Shown here piece after piece: positions 1 through 6,126 of a stretch of DNA of 10,440 nucleotides. The position numbers and the translations under genes were made by a program. The notes under the pieces are model-generated. The model had not been told where the DNA came from. It did no database searches and saw only the letters and a program-made list of their open reading frames with translations. This DNA comes from JAPXLN01 sp033809515 (GTDB lineage: Bacteria; Bacillota; Sulfobacillia; Fermentithermobacillales; Fermentithermobacillaceae), in contig JAPXLN010000033.1 in assembly GCA_033809515.1 (NCBI GenBank), positions 1-10,440 of the forward strand. The letters run 5' to 3'. Positions within the stretch are counted from its first letter, which is position 1; each line of letters begins with the position of its first letter.

Positions 1-491
1 GCGCAAGACTGAGGCACCCCACTGGCAATACTGTTGCCAGTGAGCGACCGTTTCCTTATGACCCGGAGGCTTTTCGAGGCTCCACTGGTAACGGCGTTGC
101 CAGTCAACCTCCCGGGAACCCGGTTTGCGCAAGACTGAGGCACCCCACTGGCAATACTGTTGCCAGTGAGCGACCGTTTCCTTATGATCCGGAGGCTTTT
201 CGAGGCTCCGCTGGTAACGGCGTTGCCAGTCAACTCCCCGGAAACCCGGTTTACGCAAGACCGAGGCACCCCACTGGCAATACTGTTGCCAGTAAGCGAC
301 CGTTTCCTTATGATCCGGATGACCCGGAGGCTCCTCGGGTTCCCACTGGTAACGGCGTTGCCAGTGAACGACCGTTTCCCTATGACCCGAAGGCTCCTCG
401 GGTTCCCACTGTCCATGTGGTGGGCAGTGAACTTGCCGGCAGACCGGTTTCCGGGGGACTGAGTGCTTCCGCTGTCCACGGCGTAGTCAGC
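1..491. repeat. Array of eight 21-bp palindromes at 63-bp period
   Basis: The region is a tandem array whose larger period is 126 bp (copies starting at 1, 127 and 253, nearly identical). Each 126-bp unit splits into two 63-bp halves, each carrying a 21-bp inverted repeat. Palindromes start at 21, 84, 147, 210, 273, 345, 408 and 471. All steps are 63 bp except 273 to 345, which is 72 because of a 9-bp duplication near 314-325. One form has arms ACTGGCAA / TTGCCAGT around a TACTG loop. The alternate form has arms ACTGGTAAC / GTTGCCAGT around GGC, with one G-T pair. The copy at 408 has ACTGTCCA / TGGGCAGT, and the copy at 471 is degenerate. The 42-bp spacers alternate between two diverged types. 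The array is cut by the window edge and lies 3' of the minus-strand gene ending at 545. Its function is unknown. Confidence 0.9.
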
Positions 492-499
492 AGCAAAGG

Positions 500-538
500 C
501 TCCCAGTCAGCAGACCCGCTGGGAAGCAGAGCCCCAGC
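500..538. other. Overlapping alternative hairpins after the CNNM pair
   Basis: TCCCAG (from 500) pairs with CTGGGA (to 523), and GCTGGG (from 518) pairs with CCCAGC (to 538). The two stems share bases, so only one can form at a time. They lie directly downstream of the minus-strand stop at 545. On the minus strand there is no T-run after either stem, so a classic intrinsic terminator is not supported. They could still stabilise or end that transcript. Confidence 0.4.
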
Positions 539-544
539 AGCGGG

Positions 545-1726
545 TTACCTTATCTCAGCCAGGGTTCCTCCGGAATGAGCTTCGCCCATGCCGCCGCACA
601 CCCCTTGCGCCCCTCGGGCATCTGAGACTTCTGCTGCCCCGGAAGCTGCAGGCATCTTGTGCAAGGTCAAGGACCGGTTCGCCGGCGACAAGGCTCTCGC
701 CGGAGCGTCCTCGGGTATGTCACCCAGAATCTCTTCCAGGAGGTCATCCATAGTGACCATGCCGGCCACCTGTCTTCCGTTGAGTACCACAGCTAGGTGC
801 ACTTTGGTTTTCCTCAAACGAGAAAGAAGGTCAAGCACATTGTCCTGGGCCTGGGCAAAATGAGGCTTCCGGGCAACGCTCATTACCGGCTCGGTCCCAG
901 AAGTCCCGGGAAGGACCAGCTTGCGCATTACGTCCTTGACGTACACAACGCCTGTTACCTGCCTGGTTTCGGGCAGAAATACGGGCACGCGGCTGAACCG
1001 GCAACGCCTGAACACATTGAGGGCTTCGTTCAGGGACGTGTCGGGCTTGAAGGTCACCGTACGCTCCATAGGCACCATGACCTCTGAGACTGCCGTGTCG
1101 GAGGAATCCAGGACTCCGTAGATGACCTCGGTTTCGTCAGGGTTCACATACCCGTCTTCACCTGCAATATCAATGGCCACCCTGACGGCCTCGTCTGTAC
1201 TGTGAGCACCGGCCTTTCGGACTCTGCGACTCAGCACACCGGCGAGGTATGCAGGCGCAGCTGCTAGGGCAAGGGCAACAGGACGCAAAGTTCTGGCGGT
1301 CACAGACAGACACGGTGCAACCCACAGAGCCGTTTCCGTAGGCTGGGCTGCCGCGTAGCTCTTGGGGACCAGCTCCGAGAATATGAAAAGGACTGCTGTG
1401 GTCAGGACAGGCACCAGCCCCATGGCGGCAAATCCACGGAGGCCGAAAGCATGAGCCAGGGAAGCCGTCATGGCTGACGCAAGCACCGTGAACACATTGG
1501 TGCCTACAAGAAGGGCAGATATGGTGTTGCCCGAATCTGCCTGAAGCTCTTTGAGAATCCGGGCCCGCCTGTCTCCATCGCTGCTCAGCTTGTCAATTGC
1601 CCAGGTGTCCATTGCTACAAACGCTGTCTCTGAACCTGCGAAAAATCCGACCAAACCAACTGAGGCTGCAAAGACGGCAAGCTTAATCAGCACTGCCGCT
1701 AACGGTAACGGTACATCAGTACTCAT
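545..1726 (-). CDS. CNNM/CorC-HlyC family membrane protein, short form
   Basis: This 393-residue protein belongs to the CNNM/CorC (hemolysin C-like) family, bacterial membrane proteins linked to Mg2+/Co2+ transport or efflux. A DUF21/CNNM transmembrane domain spans about residues 8-165. It carries the family motif GFFAGSETAF (27-36) and the FSELVPKSYA segment (116-125), matching the usual FGEhxPK motif. A CBS pair follows (about 213-270 and 280-338), ending in DDLLEEILGDI. The C-terminal CorC_HlyC domain that normally follows is missing. Instead there is an Ala/Gly/Ser-rich tail of about 50 residues with no recognisable fold. The ATG overlaps the stop of the upstream paralogue (ATGA at 1723-1726), so translation is probably coupled and the two may form a hetero-oligomer. 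Substrate is not determinable from sequence. Confidence 0.92.
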   Translation of the reverse strand: MSTDVPLPLAAVLIKLAVFAASVGLVGFFAGSETAFVAMDTWAIDKLSSDGDRRARILKELQADSGNTISALLVGTNVFTVLASAMTASLAHAFGLRGFAAMGLVPVLTTAVLFIFSELVPKSYAAAQPTETALWVAPCLSVTARTLRPVALALAAAPAYLAGVLSRRVRKAGAHSTDEAVRVAIDIAGEDGYVNPDETEVIYGVLDSSDTAVSEVMVPMERTVTFKPDTSLNEALNVFRRCRFSRVPVFLPETRQVTGVVYVKDVMRKLVLPGTSGTEPVMSVARKPHFAQAQDNVLDLLSRLRKTKVHLAVVLNGRQVAGMVTMDDLLEEILGDIPEDAPARALSPANRSLTLHKMPAASGAAEVSDARGAQGVCGGMGEAHSGGTLAEIR

Positions 1727-3117
1727 CTGTTTTCCTGTTTCTCCTCGATTAAACGAATTTCAACCTTCTGTATTCTGGGGCCTCTGACCTCGCCGACCTC
1801 AACTCGCACAGGGGGATGGGTCAGGTGAAAAGTATCTCCAGGCTCAGGCACACGGTCAAGGCACTGCATGACAAGGCCTGCGACCGTGTCGCATTCATCG
1901 GTATCTATGGAGATGCCTGTAATGTCTTCAAGATCGACTAGACTCATGCGCCCGGGAACCTGCCAGACACCTTCTCTTACCAGCACGGCGCCAATCTCCC
2001 TGGAATCGTACTCGTCGTGAATCTCCCCTACTATCTCCTCGATAAGGTCTTCCAGGGTCACTATGCCTGAGACCCCGTCGAACTCATCTACAACCACACT
2101 CATATAGATGCCTTTTGCCTTCATTTCACTTAGCAGGCCCGGCACTTTCTTGGTCTCGGGGACGTAGTGTGGGCTCTGGGCAAAGGTCTTTGCCAGCCTG
2201 GCGGCCAGGAGCTTTCTCCAGTCCCCGCTGCCAGTGCGGTTCTCAGGGCTCTCGCTGCCCGCAAGGCCGCCCTCCGCAAAGCCGCCCTCCGCAAGGCCGC
2301 CCTCCGCTATCCGGTCACCCACATACGCCGCAATATCCTTTATGCTGATTATGCCGTTGGTATTGTCGATGGAACCCGAGTACACCGGTATTCTGGAAAA
2401 ACCATATTTCAGCATGAGGTCGAGGGCCTCGAGTGCGCTCTTGTTCTCCTCGATAGCTACTACCTGCGGCCTGGGAACCATCACGTCGCTGACCTCAACG
2501 TCTTGGGCCTCAATGACCCCGTAGATCATCTCTTTCTCGTCGTTTCTGATGGCCCCTGATGTTTCACCGTAATCTACGGCCCCCAGCAAGCGCGCTTCGT
2601 TAAGTTCATCCTTGGTAATGGCCACAGCAGCTGCCCGGGGCAGCTTGCTTGCGAAGAATGCGGCAACACGCTCGAGTCCGGCTGAAAACGGGCGCATAAC
2701 GTAACCCATAAAGCGAATGACTCCCGAAACAGACAGTGCAATTCGCTCCGGGTTTGACGAACACAGGATCTTCGGAGTGATTTCCCCGAAAATAAGAATG
2801 CACAAGGTGCCTGCACCCGTTGCTACAAGATCCTTGAGGCTTTGGGATCCCCTGAACCAGCTGTACGCAATGGCCGTAACAAGAGAAGCGAACATAACGT
2901 TAACCAGGGTGTTCCCAAGGAGAATAGAGGCAAGTGTGGATTTGGACTGTTGTCTCAAATCCAGAACCCGGCCCGACCCCCTCCGCTGCCTGTAGACGCT
3001 CTTGAGCCTGATCTCGTCTGCAGAAAATAAAGCCGTTTCGGAACCTGAGAAAAACGCAGACAGAATCAGACACACAATTGCAGCCAGGTAGTAGGTACTA
3101 CCTCCAGGGTCGTCCAC
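1723..3117 (-). CDS. CNNM/CorC-HlyC family membrane protein, full length
   Basis: This 464-residue protein is a full-length CNNM/CorC-HlyC family member, inferred to act in the cytoplasmic membrane in divalent cation (Mg2+/Co2+) transport or efflux. The DUF21/CNNM domain covers about residues 8-170, with FFSGSETALF at 22-31 and FGEITPK at 110-116. CBS repeats lie at about 205-265 (VMVPRPQV, then GFSRIPVY) and 310-370 (VVVDEFDGVSGIVTLEDLIE), followed by a CorC_HlyC domain at about 375-458. Between the CBS repeats is an unusual insertion (270-298) with three AEGG(L/F) copies. The start is GTG at 3117. TGA codons lie in frame just upstream, and GGAAGG precedes it, so no earlier start is possible. 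It is the first gene of a two-gene unit, and its stop overlaps the next start. Confidence 0.95.
   Translation of the reverse strand: MDDPGGSTYYLAAIVCLILSAFFSGSETALFSADEIRLKSVYRQRRGSGRVLDLRQQSKSTLASILLGNTLVNVMFASLVTAIAYSWFRGSQSLKDLVATGAGTLCILIFGEITPKILCSSNPERIALSVSGVIRFMGYVMRPFSAGLERVAAFFASKLPRAAAVAITKDELNEARLLGAVDYGETSGAIRNDEKEMIYGVIEAQDVEVSDVMVPRPQVVAIEENKSALEALDLMLKYGFSRIPVYSGSIDNTNGIISIKDIAAYVGDRIAEGGLAEGGFAEGGLAGSESPENRTGSGDWRKLLAARLAKTFAQSPHYVPETKKVPGLLSEMKAKGIYMSVVVDEFDGVSGIVTLEDLIEEIVGEIHDEYDSREIGAVLVREGVWQVPGRMSLVDLEDITGISIDTDECDTVAGLVMQCLDRVPEPGDTFHLTHPPVRVEVGEVRGPRIQKVEIRLIEEKQENR
2259..2307. repeat. 15-bp in-frame tandem repeat in the CBS linker
   Basis: Three copies of CCGCAAGGCCGCCCT (the second with A for G) occupy 2259-2303, with the first four bases of a fourth copy at 2304-2307. 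On the minus strand they encode repeated Ala-Glu-Gly-Gly-(Leu/Phe) in the linker between the two CBS repeats. A period that is a multiple of three keeps the frame, so copy number can vary without breaking the protein. Confidence 0.9.
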
Positions 3118-3312
3118 GCATCATCACCTTCCAGCTGATTTCCTACTTCTGAATCTCTGCTTAATGATATTGTACTACATGAATGCAAGCCCCTGTCAGC
3201 AGCTGGCTTGGAATCCAACACTTCCTTCGGCCGGGACGCAGACGTTTCGATGCTGAGACAAAGCTGAGACAAAGCTGAGACAAGCTGGACATCCTTAAGA
3301 GTCGGTGCCAAG
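3118..3312. promoter_or_regulatory. Divergent intergenic region, possible minus-strand promoter
   Basis: This 195-bp gap separates the minus-strand CNNM pair from the plus-strand hypothetical genes and must hold promoters for both. On the minus strand a TACAAT -10-like hexamer lies at 3174-3169. A CTGACA -35-like hexamer lies at 3199-3194, with a longer than ideal 19-bp spacer. No convincing plus-strand promoter was found. Three 11-bp tandem repeats occupy 3252-3283. Confidence 0.35.
3252..3283. repeat. 11-bp tandem repeat x3
   Basis: GCTGAGACAAA occurs at 3252-3262 and 3263-3273, followed by a 10-bp copy at 3274-3283 and the start of another (GCTGG). The 11-bp period is close to one helical turn, so identical faces repeat along the DNA. 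It sits 30 bp upstream of the first plus-strand gene and could be a regulator-binding array or simple slippage. Confidence 0.85.
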
Positions 3313-3504
3313 GTGACAGAACGGTATGAAGAGGCCAAGGCCTCGTACCAGAGGGTAATGGCTTCAAGCAAGATAGAGCGTGTCAGCGAGCACGAGCGAG
3401 CATGTCTGGAGCTTGCTTCTGCAATCAAGGCAGCAGGGAGGCAGTCCCCCCTTGAAGAAGACAATGAAGCCCGAAAAATCACGTCCTGGTACTGGAGGAA
3501 ATAG
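3313..3504 (+). CDS. Small hypothetical protein, 63 aa
   Basis: I do not recognise this family. The 63-residue product is charged and probably helical, with ERYEEAKASYQRVM near the N-terminus and ERACLELASAIKAAG in the middle. It ends in an aromatic tail, ITSWYWRK. The start is GTG at 3313, the only start codon between the in-frame TGA at 3265 and Met-16 (ATG at 3358). Its Shine-Dalgarno is weak (AAGAG about 11 nt away), which lowers confidence. The stop at 3502-3504 is three bases before the next ATG, and that gene's GGAGG lies inside this coding sequence, which suggests coupling. There is no signal peptide or membrane segment. It may be a partner of the next protein, or not a gene at all. 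Confidence 0.5.
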   Translation: MTERYEEAKASYQRVMASSKIERVSEHERACLELASAIKAAGRQSPLEEDNEARKITSWYWRK

Positions 3505-3507
3505 CCC

Positions 3508-4224
3508 ATGAACGATAGCGACACAAAGCCCAGCACCGACCAGAGGCTTGCTGACGACAAGAGGCCCGCGGACAATACAAAGCCCGCGGACGATGCAAGG
3601 CCCGCGTGCGACACAAGGCCCCGTTTCCAGGAAATCGACGTACAGCGCATCAACATAGTAGACGCCGACGGCAAAGTCCGGATGGCCATCTCGGGAAAAG
3701 ACAAAGCTCCCGGTTGGGTTCTTGGCGGCAAGCACTACCCGGGACGCCCAAAGCACGCCGGCATTATCTTCTACAACGACGACGGAGAAGAATGCGGCGG
3801 CCTGATCTTCGGCCACTCAGGCGCCGGGCTCATGTTCGACCAGCGCGAACAAGACCAGATTATCGGGCTCATGTACAACGAAGAGAACGGTTCCAGATGG
3901 TACGGTCTCAACATATGGGACCGCCCTGAAACGCCTATGGTAGAGATGATAGACCGGTACCGTGACATCCGTTCCATGCCCGAAAGCCCCGAACGAACGA
4001 AACTCATGAGAGAATTAAACGACGAGTTCCCCGCCCCCCTCAGGATTTTTCTGGGCAGAGAGAAAACCCCTGAGAAGAACGAAGCCCAGGTCAGACTGAC
4101 CGACAGCAAGGGCCGCACGCGCATAAGAATGATTGTTGACTCAGACGACTCGCCCAGGGTCGAAATCCTGGACGAAGACGGCAAGGTTATTCACAGAATT
4201 CCTCCTTCGCAGAGTTCGTCCTGA
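3508..4224 (+). CDS. Conserved hypothetical protein with repetitive N-terminus
   Basis: This 238-residue soluble protein is of unknown function. It resembles a widespread uncharacterised family with a core like RINIVDADGKVRMAIS (about 47-62), a GLIFGHSGAGLMFDQ segment and a C-terminal VRLTDSKGRTRIRM / VEILDEDGKVIHRI region; this is from memory, not a search. The repeated 'DADGKVR / DSKGRTR / DEDGKVI' strands suggest a beta-rich fold. Residues 16-39 are a low-complexity lead of hexapeptides of the type DDxRPA, encoded by 18-bp tandem repeats, which probably form a disordered tail. There is no signal peptide, transmembrane segment or obvious catalytic motif. A clear GGAGG lies 9 nt before the ATG. 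It sits between the small ORF and the deacylase on the same strand and is probably cotranscribed with both. Confidence 0.85.
   Translation: MNDSDTKPSTDQRLADDKRPADNTKPADDARPACDTRPRFQEIDVQRINIVDADGKVRMAISGKDKAPGWVLGGKHYPGRPKHAGIIFYNDDGEECGGLIFGHSGAGLMFDQREQDQIIGLMYNEENGSRWYGLNIWDRPETPMVEMIDRYRDIRSMPESPERTKLMRELNDEFPAPLRIFLGREKTPEKNEAQVRLTDSKGRTRIRMIVDSDDSPRVEILDEDGKVIHRIPPSQSSS
3553..3624. repeat. 18-bp in-frame tandem repeat, four copies
   Basis: Units at 3553-3570, 3571-3588, 3589-3606 and a diverged one at 3607-3624 share the pattern GAC-gay-x-aRg-CCC-GCG. They encode DDKRPA, DNTKPA, DDARPA and CDTRPR. The repeat precedes the conserved core of the protein and keeps the frame. Confidence 0.8.
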
Positions 4225-4278
4225 GTAATCGCCGAGACGCTGAGGCCCAAAGTACAGGAAAGGAGCCAGAGCCAAACC

Positions 4279-5934
4279 ATGTACGACGTAATCTTCAAAA
4301 ACGCACGGGTTTTGGACGGCACAGGCGTGCCATGGTTCAGGGCTGACGTAGGGGTCAGCGACGGCTCCATAGTCAAAGTGGGAAAAATCGAGGGCGCCGC
4401 CAGAGAGACTGTGGACGCCACGGGTCTGTACCTGTGCCCCGGGTTCATCGACGCGCACTCCCATTCAGACCTTCCCCTGGTCGAAAACCCCACAGCAGAC
4501 AGCAAGGTTCTGCAGGGGGTCACCATCGAAGTCACAGGACAATGCGGCTCGTCTGCAGCGCCCAGGGGTCTGGGCCTGCGCCAGAGAAACCAGGACGGCC
4601 AGGCCGGCACCGGGACCGGCTCCACCACTTCCACCGCCTCCACCGCCTCCACCGCCTCCACCGCCTCCACCGGCTCCACCACCTCCACCAGCCCCACCGC
4701 CTCTACAGGCGCCACCGCTCCCACCGAGGACGAGCAGAACACACCTCCCCGCTGGACGGACATGGCCTCCTACATGGACTTTCTTGAATCACAAGGCATA
4801 AGCCTCAACGTAGCGCCCCTGGTAGGGCATGGTACCGTACGTCGGCAGGTCATGGGTTCAGAAAGAAGACCTCCGACCAATGAAGAATTACATATGATGA
4901 AAAAACTTGTGTCCCAAGCCCTGGAACAAGGCGCCTTTGGCCTTTCAACCGGCCTAATCTACGTTCCCGGCAGATTCTCCGACACTGCGGAGATCATAGA
5001 ACTTGCCAAAGTCGTGGCTCAGCACCGGGGAGTCTACTTCACCCACATGCGCAACGAAGGTGCGCGCCTGAAGGAAGGGCTGACGGAAGCTATAAGAATC
5101 GGAAACGAGGCCAACGTGCCCGTGCAGATTTCCCACTTCAAGGTCATGGGCCAGGCTAACTGGGGAACTATAGGCGAGGCCGTCGCCATGGTGGAAAAGG
5201 CCCGGGAGGCCGGCCTTGACATTACCGCGGACCAGTACCCGTATATTGCGTCGTCGACAGGGCTGGGCTCTCCGGTTCCTGTGTCAGCTCTGGGCGAGCC
5301 TGGCATGCGCCAGAAAGCACTTGAGGCCCTGAAGGCGAGGGGTAACTGGGACAAGATCATCGTAGCTTCTCTGGGCAACCCTGACGACCAGAAGTTCACC
5401 GGCAAGAGCATCCAGGAGGCAGGCCAGATGCAGGGAATCTCTTCTGCAGAGGCAGCCCTGGGGCTTCTTGAGAGAAACCGGGGCGTGGTGCAGATCGTGA
5501 ACTTCGCCATGAGCGAGGATGACGTGAGGACTGTAATGAGAGTGCCCTGGGTCATGGCGGGATCCGACGGGCGGGCTTACAACATCAAGACTGCTAAGGG
5601 GCAGCCCCACCCCAGGTCTTACGGTACCTTCGTGAGGATCCTCGGGAGATACGTGCGTGAGTACCGGGTTCTCAGGCTGGAGGAGGCTGTCAGGAAGATG
5701 ACTTCTCTGCCTGCCATGCGGCTGGGTCTGCAGGACCGGGGCATTTTGAGGGAAGGTATGAGGGCTGACCTGGTTCTGTTCGACGCAGAGACGGTAGTGG
5801 ACAATGCTACGTTTACTGAGCCGCACCGGTATCCTTCAGGGATCAGCCGTGTCCTGGTCAACGGGGTGACTGTGGTGGAAAATGGGGAGCACACAGGCAG
5901 GCGTCCGGGCATGGTCCTCCGGCGCACCGGGTAG
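4279..5934 (+). CDS. N-acyl-D-amino-acid deacylase (D-aminoacylase family)
   Basis: This 551-residue amidohydrolase is of the D-aminoacylase/N-acyl-D-glutamate deacylase type, which hydrolyses N-acyl-D-amino acids to D-amino acid and carboxylate. Family metal and catalytic residues are all visible: HSH in GFIDAHSHSD (His60, His62), Cys89 in GQCGSS, His256 in FTHMRNEG, His286 in QISHFKV, and the catalytic Asp430 in MAGSDG. HPRSYGTFVRIL (444-455) is also typical. The N-terminal and C-terminal segments form the small beta domain (DVIFKNARVLDGTG; ADLVLFDAETVVD). Residues about 111-149 are a Ser/Thr/Ala/Gly/Pro-rich tract not expected in the family. It lacks a signal peptide, so it is probably cytoplasmic. 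AAGGAG precedes the ATG at a slightly long spacing of 13 nt. Substrate side chain and acyl group are not predictable. Confidence 0.93.
   Translation: MYDVIFKNARVLDGTGVPWFRADVGVSDGSIVKVGKIEGAARETVDATGLYLCPGFIDAHSHSDLPLVENPTADSKVLQGVTIEVTGQCGSSAAPRGLGLRQRNQDGQAGTGTGSTTSTASTASTASTASTGSTTSTSPTASTGATAPTEDEQNTPPRWTDMASYMDFLESQGISLNVAPLVGHGTVRRQVMGSERRPPTNEELHMMKKLVSQALEQGAFGLSTGLIYVPGRFSDTAEIIELAKVVAQHRGVYFTHMRNEGARLKEGLTEAIRIGNEANVPVQISHFKVMGQANWGTIGEAVAMVEKAREAGLDITADQYPYIASSTGLGSPVPVSALGEPGMRQKALEALKARGNWDKIIVASLGNPDDQKFTGKSIQEAGQMQGISSAEAALGLLERNRGVVQIVNFAMSEDDVRTVMRVPWVMAGSDGRAYNIKTAKGQPHPRSYGTFVRILGRYVREYRVLRLEEAVRKMTSLPAMRLGLQDRGILREGMRADLVLFDAETVVDNATFTEPHRYPSGISRVLVNGVTVVENGEHTGRRPGMVLRRTG
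4621..4725. repeat. Ser/Thr/Ala-coding microsatellite in the deacylase gene
   Basis: The tract is built from TCCACC and ACCGCCTCC units (9-bp core, perfect around 4633-4665) and encodes repeated Thr-Ala-Ser and Gly-Ser-Thr. It interrupts the loop after the metal-binding Cys89 and before the conserved RWTDMASYMDFLE segment. On the opposite strand it reads as a Glu-Ala-Val repeat, which I treat as a shadow. Confidence 0.9.
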
Positions 5935-6000
5935 GGCGGACAAGGGGAAGTCCGGATGCATAACGCATACGGGCAGGCGTTCGGGCATGGCCCCCCGCGA
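5896..6000. repeat. Imperfect direct repeat across the deacylase stop
   Basis: GGCAGGCGTCCGGGCATGG at 5896-5914 recurs at 5972-5990 with one change (C to T), and weaker similarity continues for about 10 bp. The first copy encodes part of the C-terminus (GRRPGM); the second is intergenic. It looks like a local duplication of the gene's 3' end. Confidence 0.7.
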
Positions 6001-6013
6001 GTTGGGCGATTCT

Positions 6014-6062
6014 GCACAACTCTTTTGGAAAGTTGTGCCTGTGGGCACAACTTGTCCTAAAA
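6014..6062. terminator. Strong bidirectional hairpin between convergent genes
   Basis: The main stem is AAGTTGTGCC (6030-6039) with GGCACAACTT (6044-6053), a perfect 10-bp stem with TGTG loop. It is extended by GGA/TCC past a bulged G at 6054, and by TTTT/AAAA (6023-6026 with 6059-6062) past a bulged T. A competing stem pairs GCACAACT (6014-6021) with AGTTGTGC (6031-6038). It sits between the convergent deacylase and permease genes, where a shared terminator is expected. The outer T and A runs partly pair into the stem, so the T-tract is not clean in either direction. Confidence 0.65.
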
Positions 6063-6066
6063 GATG

Positions 6067-6095
6067 GGCGCCTGGACACAACTTAGGTGCCAGGC
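6067..6095. terminator. Second hairpin in the convergent gap
   Basis: GCCTGG (6070-6075) pairs with CCAGGC (6090-6095). Alternatively GGCGCCT (6067-6073) pairs with AGGTGCC (6085-6091), with one G-T pair. The loop contains another ACACAACTT, echoing the neighbouring hairpin arms. There is no T-run. It probably aids termination of the minus-strand permease transcript, whose stop is at 6127. Confidence 0.45.
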
Positions 6096-6126
6096 GGGGG
6101 CGAAGCGCCAGTACATATCACGGGAA

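Noticed and set aside
160..462. 100-residue plus-strand frame in the palindrome array
   Set aside because: It is open only because the repeat period is a multiple of three; earlier repeat copies have TGA in the same frame, there is no ribosome binding site, and it matches nothing recognised.
1..491. CRISPR array or integron attC array
   Set aside because: The spacers are themselves repeated rather than unique, the unit is 63/126 bp, and no cas or integrase gene is present.
3090..3108. Inverted repeat GGTAGTA/TACTACC at the CNNM gene start
   Set aside because: It lies inside codons for Gly-Ser-Thr-Tyr-Tyr and is short; it could weakly hide the start but nothing else supports regulation.
3066..3816. 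Minus-strand frames of 221 and 150 residues over the hypothetical gene
   Set aside because: They lie opposite a well-supported coding sequence with ribosome binding site and family motifs; the frames are compositionally odd and repeat-driven.
4191..4763. 190-residue minus-strand frame with Val-Glu-Ala repeats
   Set aside because: It is the antisense reading of the deacylase microsatellite and its 5' end, with no family features.
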